Shown: positions 27,128-37,400, numbered from the stretch's first letter. The stretch is 64,000 nucleotides of DNA from Novipirellula herctigrandis (GCA_007859835.1 SJPJ01000001.1:2971922-3035921); one strand, 5' to 3'. Notes: a model not told the origin generated them from the sequence alone. Numbers and translations are program-made.

Positions 27128-28690
27128 CTAGTCTTTGCTAACCATGCTATCCCACCAATCAGCGTTGGGTTTCCAATCGGGACGGAGCATCGCGGCATGA
27201 TCGCGTTCTAATTTGGCTTTGCCAATCGTCTGCAAGCGAGTGAATTTGGCCTCGGATTTTACCGGGTCATAGCGTGGATCCGGTTGGGGAAGCTGCGCCC
27301 CGACACTCTTTAGCCACTCATCCAATTGGCTCGCCAATCGCTGAGTGGTTGCCGGATGCGTCAGCGACAAATCATTTGTTTCCGAGGGATCCATGCCCAA
27401 GTTGTAGAGTTCATCGCGGCCATCTTCATAGTAGTGAATCAGCTTCCACTCTGCATAGCGAATAACGGAACTCGGTTCACCACCTTGGTTTCCGTAGTGC
27501 GGATAGTGCCAATAAAGTGGACGCGGATCGATCGATTCGCCCTGAAGCAAAGGCACGAGACTCTTTCCATCGATGTGCTGGGTCGGCAAAGGATCGATAC
27601 CACAAAGATCTAGAATCGTCGGATAAAAGTCCGCGCCCGTGACGGGTGTATCGCTGCTCGATTCACGAGGAATCACACTTGGATACCGGATGTAGTACGG
27701 TTCACGAACGCCTCCTTCCCATTGCCGTCCTTTCCCACCACGCAGTGGTAAATTGCTAGTCGAGTAGGCGTCGCCCGATGAAACACCGCCGTTGTCACCG
27801 GTAAAGACAACGATCGTTGAATCACTCAGGTCGGCTTCGTCTAACGCTTCCAAGACATGACCAACAGCGTTGTCGAGCGATTCCATCATGCCAGCGTAAA
27901 CGGGGTGATCTTGGACTTGTCGAACCGGCATGGTGCGATCAATTTTGAAACGCGTTTGACGTTTTGGCAATTCGGCAGCTGCATCGCGGTACTTTTTCCA
28001 AAGTTCCTTCGACGTTTGCACGGGCGAGTGAACACTATAGAACGACAACATCGCAAAGAAGGGCTGATCTTGGTTGGCGGAGATAAACTTTGCGGTTTCA
28101 TCAGCGAGCCGAAGCGGCAGCGATTCACCTTTGGGGCCATCGGTCAATTTCGGGTTGTTGTAGGGAGAAAAGTAACCACCTTTGGGACCACCACTGCTGT
28201 AGCCGCCAACGTTAATCTCGTAACCGTGATCGGTGGGAAGCGAACCGTCCCCGCCGAGATGCCATTTTCCAGCAAAGAAGGTTCGGTACCCCGCGTCTCG
28301 CATCGCTTCAGCGATCGTTGTATCGGAATCGGGCAGACGATGAAGATACTCTGCCGGGAGCAAGCGATCGTCACGCTTCCAATCCGTTCCGGATGCTGCA
28401 CCAATCCAATCCGTGATGCCATGTCGTGCGGTAAACTTGCCCGTTTGAATGCTCGCACGCGAAGGACTACACACGCGGCAATTCGCATAGCCTTGCGTGA
28501 ACCGCATGCCGCCTCGCGCGAGTTGATCAATCCGTGGTGTGTGGTAGAACGAACTTCCTTCAATCGAAAGGTCATTCACTCCGAGGTCATCAACCAAAAT
28601 GAACAACACGTTAGGATGTTTGGTTTCCGCAGCCACAACGAAGGATGTAACAGCAAAAACGCTAAAAAAAGCAATGAGTAGGCGGGACAT
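27128..28690 (-). CDS. secreted sulfatase (Cys-type, formylglycine-dependent)
   Basis: A signal peptide (residues 1-21, ending VVAA-E) precedes an alkaline-phosphatase-fold sulfatase. The metal site starts with NVLFILVDDLGVND. The active-site motif is CSPSRASIQTG, with Cys74 converted to formylglycine by a sulfatase-modifying enzyme not encoded here. FFAGKWHLGG and VVFTGDNGG are further family motifs. The length (520 aa) is typical. Such enzymes are numerous in planctomycetes and act on sulfated polysaccharides; the actual substrate is unknown. It lies downstream of surE on the same strand. Confidence 0.94.
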   Translation of the reverse strand: MSRLLIAFFSVFAVTSFVVAAETKHPNVLFILVDDLGVNDLSIEGSSFYHTPRIDQLARGGMRFTQGYANCRVCSPSRASIQTGKFTARHGITDWIGAASGTDWKRDDRLLPAEYLHRLPDSDTTIAEAMRDAGYRTFFAGKWHLGGDGSLPTDHGYEINVGGYSSGGPKGGYFSPYNNPKLTDGPKGESLPLRLADETAKFISANQDQPFFAMLSFYSVHSPVQTSKELWKKYRDAAAELPKRQTRFKIDRTMPVRQVQDHPVYAGMMESLDNAVGHVLEALDEADLSDSTIVVFTGDNGGVSSGDAYSTSNLPLRGGKGRQWEGGVREPYYIRYPSVIPRESSSDTPVTGADFYPTILDLCGIDPLPTQHIDGKSLVPLLQGESIDPRPLYWHYPHYGNQGGEPSSVIRYAEWKLIHYYEDGRDELYNLGMDPSETNDLSLTHPATTQRLASQLDEWLKSVGAQLPQPDPRYDPVKSEAKFTRLQTIGKAKLERDHAAMLRPDWKPNADWWDSMVSKD

Positions 28691-28710
28691 GGCAACCTTC
28701 GATGGTGAAA

Positions 28711-28737
28711 AAAATCGAATCGAATCGAATCGATTTT
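28711..28737 (-). terminator. possible weak terminator with aatcg repeats between surE and sulfatase
   Basis: Four tandem aatcg pentamers (28713-28732) are bracketed by aaaatcg and cgatttt arms. Read on the minus strand this is a 7-bp AT-rich stem followed by a run of T, just downstream of surE. The stem is weak, so this may be only a simple repeat. Confidence 0.35.
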
Positions 28738-28758
28738 AGTCCAGCGAATGTTGACACG

Positions 28759-29472
28759 CTACAACGTGGGGACGGGCAATTCCGAAATCGTCATCTTACC
28801 GCCAAAACAACAATCGACATCATGATCTGGTATTCGTTCTCGACCATGAAAATCACGTTCGAATCGAATCACCGACGCTTCTCGCAACGTCGATCGAGTT
28901 AGCGCGGTCGAATCAACCGAACATCGCACTCGTGGTGGCAGGGCACCCGACGGATCGATCGCCGGTAGATTCACGTTCCACAAACACGTGTCGCTCTTTC
29001 GGTCGACGACCGCCTCAACGAATTCGAGTAATGTGATCTTTGACCACCGTGGAACATGATCCCAAGTCCGCGGGATTTCAGGGCGACGGTAGTGAGACAT
29101 CGCCAATGCGGGCACGCCCGAAACCACCGCTTCGCGCGCTGCGGCAAAGGTCCCGCTAATGAGTAAGTCAATACCCACATTCGCGCCCGCGTTAACGCCT
29201 GAGAGGACCAAATCGGCGTCGCAGGCAAGCACACCGAGCCCGGCTCGCACACAATCCACCGGCGTGCCATCGATTGAAAACCAATTAGGGCGAACCTCTT
29301 TCAAACTTAACGGCCGATCGTTGGTAACGCTGTGACTACACTCACTACGGCATCGATCAGGAGCCACCACAATCCAATCAGCAGACCCACCAAATGCATA
29401 CTCAACGGAATCCACTAACGCCTTCAAACCAGGTGCTTCAATTCCGTCATCGTTGGTTAGTAGAATTCTCAT
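28759..29472 (-). CDS. surE: 5'/3'-nucleotidase SurE
   Basis: SurE dephosphorylates nucleoside monophosphates and is linked to stationary-phase survival. The family signature is complete: MRILLTNDDGIEAPG (metal-binding Asp-Asp), VVAPDRCRSECSHSVT, SGVNAGANVG (metal-binding Asn) and SGTFAAAREA. Its 237-aa length fits. The ATG at 29472 lies 28 bp after the stop of the pyroglutamyl-peptidase gene, so the two are probably co-transcribed. Confidence 0.94.
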   Translation of the reverse strand: MRILLTNDDGIEAPGLKALVDSVEYAFGGSADWIVVAPDRCRSECSHSVTNDRPLSLKEVRPNWFSIDGTPVDCVRAGLGVLACDADLVLSGVNAGANVGIDLLISGTFAAAREAVVSGVPALAMSHYRRPEIPRTWDHVPRWSKITLLEFVEAVVDRKSDTCLWNVNLPAIDPSGALPPRVRCSVDSTALTRSTLREASVIRFERDFHGRERIPDHDVDCCFGGKMTISELPVPTL

Positions 29473-29500
29473 CGCGTGATCCGTCCGTGAAGTATTTGTA

Positions 29501-30082
29501 TTAAGTGTTGCCTTTCAGCTCTTCGATTATCATCGCCAACGCTGCACTAACCATCGGTGTGCTCATGCTGGGCAAACGGTCAAAGTCGCGAGCCACTTGC
29601 GCGGGCGAAAGGGGCAAGTGGACGAAGGCACTTTTGGTTTTCATACCAAACGAATAGGAATAGTGCTGGCTCAGGTAGAGAGCCGCATTACAGAGGTAAG
29701 TCCCGGCATGATGGGACACTTCGCAAGGAATCCCCGCATTCAGGAGCACCTTATTGCACCGATCCAGCGACAAAGGCGAACGGTAGGCAGCAGGAGAATC
29801 TTGGAGCAACTCGGTGCCATCGCTGCGGACATTCAACCCGATCGACTCAAGCTTGATCAGCGGGGAACCGGGCGATTGACCTAAATGGATCGCCAAGTCG
29901 TAGTCGTCCTGCAGATCCTTTCGCAATTGCTCGCTCATTCGAGTCAATTCGACCGGATAGCGGCGCGTGACAATTTCAACCGCCCCATCGTACCAACGCG
30001 TCAAATCCACTAACGCCAGCCAACTGCTGTTGTCAGGCCATCGGTCGTACGGCTCAAACGCAGTCAAAAGTACGCGAGTCAC
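29501..30082 (-). CDS. pcp: pyroglutamyl-peptidase I family protein (C15)
   Basis: This cysteine peptidase family removes N-terminal pyroglutamate. The catalytic triad can be placed: Glu in LGQSPGSPLIKLESIGLN, Cys in SHHAGTYLCNAALYLS, and His in SAFVHLPLSP. MTRVLLTAFEPYDRWPDNSSW is the expected N-terminus. It starts with GTG (30082) and is 193 aa, slightly short but within range. The order msrB, pcp, surE, sulfatase on one strand suggests at least partial co-transcription. Confidence 0.88.
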   Translation of the reverse strand: MTRVLLTAFEPYDRWPDNSSWLALVDLTRWYDGAVEIVTRRYPVELTRMSEQLRKDLQDDYDLAIHLGQSPGSPLIKLESIGLNVRSDGTELLQDSPAAYRSPLSLDRCNKVLLNAGIPCEVSHHAGTYLCNAALYLSQHYSYSFGMKTKSAFVHLPLSPAQVARDFDRLPSMSTPMVSAALAMIIEELKGNT

Positions 30083-30214
30083 AAATCAATCCCACAAAAA
30101 AATCGGCTGGTCAAAAAAAAGCATCCCTCAAATCATAGTCCAAGAAATGGCGTTTGTTGGCGTTTTCGAGCGTTGTTTGTGGGGCGATCCCTCCGTCCAG
30201 CCGCGCATTCCGAC

Positions 30215-30802
30215 TCAATCACTCTCAGCCTGGATCATTGGCGGCAATTCCTCGCCTTGGGGAACAAATCGCATCGAAATTGAATTGACGCAGTGACGGG
30301 TGTTTTTCGGCGTAAATTGCTCGCCTTCGAAAACGTGCCCAAGATGACCGCCGCAATTGTGGCATACAATTTCGATCCGCCGCCCATCGGCGTCCGTGTG
30401 CCGGTCAACCGCTCCAGCGATTTTGTCGTCAAAACTGGGCCATCCACAATGACTCTCGAATTTGCTCTCGGAGTGATAAAGCGGTGCGTTACATTGACGG
30501 CAAATGTAAGTCCCAGGGTCTTTCTTGGTCGTGTATTCGCCGACACCGGGCCGCTCGGTTCCCTTGTCCAGAATGACGAGGGCTTCTTCAGGAGTAAGTG
30601 GGTTGAACTTTGGCATCACGTTTGGCTTTGTTGTGTTTTTCACATCGGTTTGGGGCACGGAAACCGCTTCGGTCGGTGTCGCTTCGACTTGCAAAGGACT
30701 CGTCGGCTGGGCTTCTTCACAACCAAAGCAGCAGACTGAGATCAGGATTAAATAAGGGGTGGCAAATCGCAATCGATTGATCCTCCGAGTCACACCGGGC
30801 AC
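30215..30802 (-). CDS. msrB: peptide-methionine (R)-S-oxide reductase MsrB, predicted lipoprotein
   Basis: MsrB reduces the R-epimer of methionine sulfoxide in proteins. The two zinc CXXC motifs (YICRQC and VCHNC) and the catalytic Cys in RHCVNSISMRF are present, as are ESHCGWPSF and GGHLGHVFEG. An N-terminal hydrophobic segment ends in a cluster of Cys (SVCCFGCEE), which looks like a lipoprotein signal. A polar linker follows, so the enzyme probably repairs periplasmic or surface proteins. It starts at GTG 30802 or GTG 30793. It has the normal domain size plus about 60 exported-linker residues. Confidence 0.92.
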   Translation of the reverse strand: MPGVTRRINRLRFATPYLILISVCCFGCEEAQPTSPLQVEATPTEAVSVPQTDVKNTTKPNVMPKFNPLTPEEALVILDKGTERPGVGEYTTKKDPGTYICRQCNAPLYHSESKFESHCGWPSFDDKIAGAVDRHTDADGRRIEIVCHNCGGHLGHVFEGEQFTPKNTRHCVNSISMRFVPQGEELPPMIQAESD

Positions 30803-30872
30803 GTTTTTCTAGCGATTCTCGCGGCAAGAACCTTCTCGTACCATCATAGCAGATCGGAAAGATCCGAGCAGA

Positions 30873-32276
30873 CTAAACGCCAACGAACGGGACCGGGATC
30901 AGAATTGCGTGTTGTTGTATCCACGTTTGTAGCCCATCCCAACTGGTGTACTGCGATACTTGGACAAACACCAAGTAGGTCGCCACCACGACTGGCATCA
31001 GCAAGCGAACCGTCCAGCGTGAAATCGCGGGCCACGCCCCGGCGGGCTCTTTTGCTCGGCGAGCACGGCGAAGCGCCAAGCCTTCGGCAATCCGGGCTGG
31101 CAAAATGAACGCAACAAAAACCAAACACGGCAACCACATCACCTCGCGCGGCGTCGCTTCAATCTTGAGAAGATAGAGTGGAACGGGCATCAGCACCAAA
31201 CCGACCACCATCGCCCAGAACCAAGCCCAAGGTGCTCGGCGAAAATCACGTCGGATCGTCCGCAACTCGAACAGTGCCGACCAACGATTTTCTGCTGCAA
31301 AGTGAGCCTGAAGCATCGGAAGATAGAGCAGCGCCACGCCGAGGATACCCACGCACACAACGCCGACCAATCCGGCCGCTCCGGTCTCGCCATTGCGATT
31401 CACGGTAATCAACAAGACCGCTGGAATTAGCCAAACCAACGTCCCCACGAAGCCTCGGAGTCCTAGCCAAAACAAACGAGGAATTTCAAGTGACGCCGTG
31501 AACTCCCACAATCGATCCGGGGCCTCTTTCCAAGTCCTCCATCGCCAACTTTCTTTCACAAAGCGAATTGGCTGGGGCCACAAATAGTGCTTCAAATCCC
31601 CACCACGAATCCATGCCCACGCCAAATAGCCAAGTGCAAAGAAACAGCTCACGATCGCCAATAGACGCATCTGGCTGGCTTCGCTTGAACCGGGATTAAT
31701 CAACTGCGAAACAGATTCCCAGTGAACCAGCAATTGCGTGGGAAGCGATGCGATAAACACGGCTGTCGCAGCCAAACCGATCTTACCCGCTTGCGGCAAA
31801 TGCAACAATGAATCGGAGAACGTCGCGCCGTTCACCAACCGCCCTGCAACGTCAAGCAAGTATCCAAACGCAATCAATTGCAAAACGGGAATGGCCGTAA
31901 GCACAGCCAAAATCACCACCAGCGAAGCGATACAGAACGTACCGCCCGTAGCCCAAATCACGAATAAAAACACTCGCTTAGGCCAGCGATCCTTGCGAGA
32001 TTTTTCGGGTGATTTTGCGATCGTCTGGCTCTCTTGGACTAACTTCGCCTCAATCGGCTCTCGCTCGATCACGTCATCCCCACCCAACTCCGACGAGTGT
32101 GCCAAAGCAGCATAGGGGATGACAGCGATTGTCTCGACAGGTTCCACTGGATCGACAGGTTCCACAGGAATAGTTCTCGGATGGAGTGGTGCGTGTAGAA
32201 TCCGTTCCGACAGGGCTATTCGCACACTTGGATCGAATCTTGGCTCGGTTTGACAACCAGATGACAAAATTTCCAA
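30873..32276 (-). CDS. polytopic membrane protein of unknown function
   Basis: A protein of up to 467 aa with a polar N-terminal 100 residues, including a VEP/VDP/VEP repeat, and about eight or nine hydrophobic helices. Examples are VFLFVIWATGGTFCIASLVVILAVL, LLAIVSCFFALGYLAWAWI, FVGTLVWLIPAVLLITV and WFWAMVVGLVLMPVPLYLL. I recognise no catalytic motif; it is reminiscent of DUF4013-type membrane proteins, but I cannot confirm it. The only available start for the full frame is TTG 32276, so the true start may be further in. The 25-bp repeat array lies 60 bp upstream. Confidence 0.7.
   Translation of the reverse strand: MEILSSGCQTEPRFDPSVRIALSERILHAPLHPRTIPVEPVDPVEPVETIAVIPYAALAHSSELGGDDVIEREPIEAKLVQESQTIAKSPEKSRKDRWPKRVFLFVIWATGGTFCIASLVVILAVLTAIPVLQLIAFGYLLDVAGRLVNGATFSDSLLHLPQAGKIGLAATAVFIASLPTQLLVHWESVSQLINPGSSEASQMRLLAIVSCFFALGYLAWAWIRGGDLKHYLWPQPIRFVKESWRWRTWKEAPDRLWEFTASLEIPRLFWLGLRGFVGTLVWLIPAVLLITVNRNGETGAAGLVGVVCVGILGVALLYLPMLQAHFAAENRWSALFELRTIRRDFRRAPWAWFWAMVVGLVLMPVPLYLLKIEATPREVMWLPCLVFVAFILPARIAEGLALRRARRAKEPAGAWPAISRWTVRLLMPVVVATYLVFVQVSQYTSWDGLQTWIQQHAILIPVPFVGV
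32136..32169 (-). repeat. imperfect tandem repeat encoding VEP/VDP units
   Basis: A tcgacaggttccac unit occurs twice (about 32136-32149 and 32151-32164, with a 15-base period), encoding the VEPVDPVEPVE stretch near the N-terminus of the membrane protein. Confidence 0.65.
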
Positions 32277-32335
32277 TCGTGGCCTTCCCCGCCCACATTC
32301 GGCACGCTTTGCAGGTCACCGAATCACCATGCTCT

Positions 32336-32533
32336 GTCCAGCCGAGCGAGCAAGCACTCAGTCCAGCCGAGCGAGCAAGCACTCTGTCCAGCCGAGCGAG
32401 CAAGCACTCTGTCCAGCCGAGCGAGCAAGCACTCTGTCCAGCGGAGCGACCAAGCACTCTGTCCAGCGGAGCGAGCAAGCACTCTGTCCAGCCGAGCGAG
32501 CAAGCACTCAGTCGAGCGGAGCAACCAAGTGCT
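32336..32533. repeat. 25-bp tandem repeat array, seven full copies plus a decayed eighth
   Basis: Copies begin at 32336, 32361, 32386, 32411, 32436, 32461 and 32486, with a degenerate copy at 32511. Differences between copies are single C/G or A/T changes at fixed positions (gtccagcSgagcgaS core). The period of 25 is not a multiple of three. The array runs directly into the stop codon of the Gfo/Idh/MocA gene at 32534. There are no spacers, so it is not a CRISPR. Open frames crossing it on both strands are artefacts of the repeat. Confidence 0.97.
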
Positions 32534-33817
32534 TTACGCTTCGAACGGATGCTTCCATGGCGAGCGGTACTCTCGTTTCAGTAACGCCGATGCGGGTTCA
32601 TTGTTCCGAATTTGTTCGGTCCCCTCATCCCACTTCACAACAGAGTTGCTTTCGTAGGCAACCATGCCCAATTGGACCATCGCGGTCGACTTGTAGGCTT
32701 CTTCTATGGGACAAGCCAATGGTTTTTCACCTTGGACCGCAGCTAAGAAATTAGCCATATGCTGCGTTCCCAAATCAGTGGGCACTTTGAAGGTTTCTTG
32801 CTGATCTGATTTTTTCTTGGGTACCACAGTCCACTCGTTGTCGGAAGCGAAGATCGTCGCGTCTTCACCATATAGAAAAATGCCGTTTTTCGTTTGGGGA
32901 TACATTTCAGTCGCCCCCCAAAGCCGGTGTCGCCAAACGATTGGCATGTCATCAAACTCAAAGGTAACGGCCATCGTGTCCGGCGTCGTGATAATCCCTT
33001 TGTATTTATAAATCCCTCCTGATGCATTAATTTGTTTTGGCATCGACAGGCCTAGGATCATACGAGTGGCATCAAGGTTGTGAATCCCCCAATCGACGAG
33101 GTGACCATGGCCGCTCGTTCTTTCGAGTCGCCAACTTTTATGACCTACCTGGGGACTGTAAGGAATCTTCGGCGCTGGACCACACCACAAATCCCAATCG
33201 AGCGACGCCGGTGGATTTTGCGGCGTGGCGTCCTTGGTACCAGCGTTATAGTGAATTTGAACATCGGCTTGAACGATTCGTCCTGCTTTGCCCGATTCGA
33301 TATATTGTTTGACTTGTTCGAATGCCTTGCTTTGGCGGCGTTGAAAACCGATCTGAACCACCTTGTCGCTGCTTGCAACGGCATCCACCATTGCGCGTCC
33401 TTCGCGGACGTCATACGACAAAGGTTTTTCACAGTAGACGTGGAGCCCTCGGCCAAGCGCTGCTTTCAATTGCAAAGCGTGCCAATGAGGTGGTGTGCCG
33501 ATAATCACTGCGTCGAGATCGGCTTTGGCAAGCATGTCCTTGTAGAGTTTGAATTCAGCCGGTCGTTTTCCCTGCAACTTTTCGAGTTCGTCCGCCGATT
33601 TCTTCAGGTGGTCCGAGTCAACATCACAAATGGCTGTGATTTGAACGCCACCGACCTTCAACGCCGCTTTGGCATCGACCATCCCGTACCAACCAACCCC
33701 AATCACGCCGATCTTCAGGGGGCTGTCTTGTGCTCCGAAAACGTGCCTGGACGTCATCGCGGCGGTCGCACCCGCGGTCACTGCGGAAGCTAATAGAGTA
33801 CGTCGAGTTGTCTTCAT
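32534..33817 (-). CDS. Tat-exported Gfo/Idh/MocA family oxidoreductase
   Basis: A Tat signal (TTRRTLLASAVTAGATAA) leads into an NAD(P)-binding Rossmann domain, KIGVIGVGWYGM. It is followed by the hallmark VYCEKPLSYDV with the active-site-region Lys, and QIGFQRRQS. The C-terminal domain shows SGHGHLVDWGIHNLDATRMI and AVTFEFDD. The length (427 aa) is typical of planctomycete members, thought to oxidise sugars or related polyols with bound cofactor. The substrate is unknown. The gene lies upstream of the repeat array and is divergent from the secretin gene. Confidence 0.92.
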   Translation of the reverse strand: MKTTRRTLLASAVTAGATAAMTSRHVFGAQDSPLKIGVIGVGWYGMVDAKAALKVGGVQITAICDVDSDHLKKSADELEKLQGKRPAEFKLYKDMLAKADLDAVIIGTPPHWHALQLKAALGRGLHVYCEKPLSYDVREGRAMVDAVASSDKVVQIGFQRRQSKAFEQVKQYIESGKAGRIVQADVQIHYNAGTKDATPQNPPASLDWDLWCGPAPKIPYSPQVGHKSWRLERTSGHGHLVDWGIHNLDATRMILGLSMPKQINASGGIYKYKGIITTPDTMAVTFEFDDMPIVWRHRLWGATEMYPQTKNGIFLYGEDATIFASDNEWTVVPKKKSDQQETFKVPTDLGTQHMANFLAAVQGEKPLACPIEEAYKSTAMVQLGMVAYESNSVVKWDEGTEQIRNNEPASALLKREYRSPWKHPFEA

Positions 33818-34407
33818 CTGGATGTGCTCCTACAAAGCGTTTGAGGGATTTAATTTCGGTGAGCGATTAAATGCGGAAACGCCTATTCTAGTCCAGCCAA
33901 CCGGGCGAATGTGGCGAGCGGGTGGACTCAGCCAAACGGCACCAATTCGTCCGAATGAAAAAAGTTTTTCATTGAGGGACAAATTAGTGTTGACACCTAG
34001 CTTGAAAAGGGACTATTTCCAGATCAAACCCGAAGACTCGACGGCGGCGATTGCAGGAAGCGATCAAAGCAATACGGTTTTTTGGCAGTGCCTTGAAGTT
34101 CTGTGAAGTCTATTCACAGCCGGTAACCTGGGTTTTACCTGTACAGGTGTGCGACCTTCGTCGCAAAGCATCATTGTGATGTGTGCCACTGAAAAAAGTG
34201 CCACTGCAAAAGCATCACAACAAAATGATGGCTTTTGCGATGATGGTGATACGCCTCTACGGGTTGATTCTCGGAGCGACCGCTATCATTGAAGTCTCAC
34301 CGCGAAGAAGGAGAGTCGCGTTGAACCGCCTCTTAACCGCAAACGAACCGTGTGCAGATTTTGCAACTCGTGCAACCGATCCTGCAATTGTGACCCGACT
34401 CACCCTT
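33818..34407. promoter_or_regulatory. intergenic region with several inverted repeats, upstream of the secretin gene
   Basis: About 590 bases separate the divergent Gfo/Idh/MocA and secretin genes. Perfect inverted repeats are aatgaaaaa-ag-tttttcatt (33954-33973), ctgtgaa-gtcta-ttcacag (34101-34119) and the 12-bp palindrome acctgtacaggt (34137-34148). The word gtgccactg is repeated at 34183 and 34199. A frame joined to the secretin is open from 34183, but its first 75 codons do not look like protein. Confidence 0.5.
33990..34019 (+). promoter_or_regulatory. possible sigma70-type promoter
   Basis: TTGACA at 33990-33995 and TATTTC at 34014-34019 are 18 bp apart and point toward the secretin gene. 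The -35 is a consensus match and the -10 is weak. The leader would be about 380 nt if the start is at 34408. Confidence 0.3.
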
Positions 34408-37400
34408 GTGAAGCGTCTCACTTTTGTGACGTTGATCGCACTGACGACAAGCGTCTCTGCTCAACTTCCCCTGCCTCCCGGCACCAATGCTCCTGCGAAC
34501 CAGGGCATCCCGTCGGCTGAGCAACTGATTCCGTTAGTCCGATCGGCGATGAGTCGACAAGACTACGCTACCTCAGTCGAATTATTTCGACACGCAGCTG
34601 TGTTGGGAGCAAAATCTCCTCAAACAGCAACGATGATCGACAATCTTCGCGGTGAGCTAATCACGGCGGGACTCGACCGAACCTTACTGGCACTGCCACC
34701 AAGTGTTCCGCTAAGCAAACTCACTGCGGGCACCCCATTAACGGGTAAATCGCCTAGTACTGGGATGCAGCGTCTACCTTCGGTTGCGGGGGCAAAACAA
34801 GTCGCTTCGGGTACCACGCCAAGCGGTGGACCAGCCGAAATCGCCAACCGAAAACGTGAAGCATTACGTTTGGTAGCGATTGGCCGAGCGGCACTCGATC
34901 GCGGCGACGCATCGACGGCCCTAACACTTGCGAGGCAAGCAAAATCACTCAATGTCCCGGAGAAGGAATTCGCTTCTGGCGAACCTCGCGTGTGGCAACT
35001 CCTGCTTGATGCCGAATCAGCAGCACGTCGAAGCGGCATCGCACTAACCAGTGGTACCGAATCATCCGGAGGCGTTGAACTCGCCAATGGAATGTTCGGC
35101 GAGAACGAACCAAACGGCGTTGTACAAACGGTATTCAACCCAGGAAACGCCGCCAACACCATTCAACAAGTTCAAAATCAAGCTCTTGCTCCACTGCCAG
35201 CCTCCAACGGCTCCACCAGCTACGCGGCCAGTGTTTACAAAGAAGGCCTCGATGCGTTGACCAGTGGCGATCAAACACTTGCACGCGAAAAGTTCTTGGA
35301 AGCATGGAAGTATGAATCGACTTTGGATTTGGACACGCGTCGACAACTCAAGGACAAGCTCACCTTGCTGCAACCCAATCGTTTGGGATCCGCGACCGGT
35401 ACGACTGCTAACCAAGCGATGACGCCAATTGACAAAGCGGCACTGGAAAACCAAGAGAAGACTCGCCGTTTGTATCGCGAAGTGACAGCAGAATTAGCGA
35501 ACGCCAGCAGCCTGAAGGAATCTGCACCTTTGGACGCACTCGACCAACTCGAGAAGTTGCGTCGCCGTGTGGAAGGATCCGACGTTGATGATGCAGCGAA
35601 ACGATCACTGACATCGATGGTGACCAGTGCACTCAGCGGTCAAAAGCAATACGTCGAAGCCAACCGCGCTCAAATTAATTTGGATTTGCAAAACGAATCG
35701 GTTCGAACCGACTTGGCCACCGAGGCCCAGCTAGAAGCGAGGATCGATGATGAGATTGCATCGCTGGTCCAAAACTTTAACGAACTGATCGACGAGCGAC
35801 GCTACAACGAAGCGGAAGTGGTTGCGAAACAGGTCATGGAATTAAAACCGGAATCGCCCATTGCGATCACGATGTTCCACAACGCTCGGATGCAAGTCCG
35901 CGGGTTGATGGATCAAGAAATCCGTGATGCAAAAGAAAACAGTTTCTTAACAAACATGTTAGACGTCGAACGTGCTGCGATCGGGATTAACCCTGAAAAG
36001 AACTACGAAATGCCCGATGCGAAGGTCTGGGAAGACCTTTCGAATCGCCGCATGAGGGGTTCGTCGATCGACGACAAGTTGACCGTTCGCGAACAAGAAA
36101 TCAAGCGATTGCTATCGACGGATGTCAACGTCAAGTACAAGAATCGCCCGATTCGCGAAGTACTCGAAGACTTGTCCAACGTGACAGGAATTCCAATCGT
36201 GATGGATAACCGATCGTTGTCGGCCGTTCGTGTCACTCCCGATACGCCGGTCACCTTGGACTTGCAAAAGAGCATCCCACTCAAAAGTGCACTGAGCATT
36301 ATTCTCGGTGAGCTTGAGCTAACCCACTTGATCGAAAACGATGTTCTGAACATCACCAGTGTCGAAGCCACTCGGTCCAAGGTCTACGCTCGAACCTATC
36401 GTGTAACCGACTTGGTAACGCCGATCCCGAACTTTACCAGCAGTGCCGACGATGGTCTCGCCGGTGCTCTTCGCAACGCGTATCAAATGACCAATCCGCA
36501 AACGGATGTTCAATTGGTTCCCGTTTCGCCAACCGACTTGCGAACTGGCATGGCACGCAGCATGTCACCGGGCAATGCCAACCCTGACGTCCTCGGCCAA
36601 TATTCGCCGATGGGCATGGGTAACGGTTTCGCGGGTGCCGGGGGCATGTCCAATGCTGGTGGCCAAGGGGGCGGTTCGATGGCGGACTTTGATTCCCTGA
36701 TGCAATTGATTCAAACCACGGTTGCCCCCGAAATGTGGGAAGCACTCGGTGGTGCAAGCACGATGGCTCCGTACCCACAAAACCTAAGTCTTGTGGTTCG
36801 AACAACGAGTGAAGTTCACGATGAAATCGAAGAATTGCTGGCGACGCTCCGTCGACTTCAAAACCTTCAAATCACGATCGAAGTTCGCTTCATCACATTG
36901 TCGGATACATTCTTCGAGCAAATCGGTGTCGACTTCGATGTCCAATTCGATGACAACACGCCACAATTGCCGAACGATGACTCCGGCGAGTCCGTGACGA
37001 TTGGTTTCAACGGAATCAGTGGATTGCCGACACCCGACTTGGACATCACGTTCAATAACAACAGTTTCGGTGCAACGCCTCCATTCAGTGCTCCTGACCC
37101 TGGTGCGATCTCCACGATTGGATTTGCGATTCTAAGTGACATCGAAGCGTACTTCTTCTTGCAAGCCGCTCAAGGTGACAACCGAAACAACGTCATGCAA
37201 GCACCGAAGGTAACGCTCTTTGATGGCCAATTCGCAACGATCTCGGACATCACACAGCGGCCGTTCGTGACCAGTATCACACCTGTTGTCGGTGACTTCG
37301 CGGTTGCCCAACAACCTGTGATCGTGGTGCTCAACGAAGGCACACAGTTGAACGTACAGGGAATTGTCAGTGATGACAAACGATTCGTACGCTTGACATT

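Noticed and set aside
27857..28681. 274-codon plus-strand frame opposite the sulfatase gene
   Set aside because: It is antisense to a complete, well-matched sulfatase; its composition is unlike a folded protein.
32336..32533. Possible CRISPR array
   Set aside because: Units are directly adjacent, with no unique spacers and no cas genes nearby; this is a simple tandem repeat.
32186..32754. Several open frames on both strands crossing the 25-bp array
   Set aside because: They exist because the repeat has no stop in several frames. Outside the array they run antisense to, or out of frame with, the flanking genes, and they show no domain.
33891..33955. Structured RNA or cobalamin-like riboswitch in the gap before the secretin
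   Set aside because: A few short helices can be drawn, but no conserved core motif was found.
34183..34407. N-terminal 75 codons joined to the secretin frame
   Set aside because: They lie upstream of a clean signal peptide, contain palindromes and repeated words, and look like leader DNA; I kept the start at 34408 but note the uncertainty.
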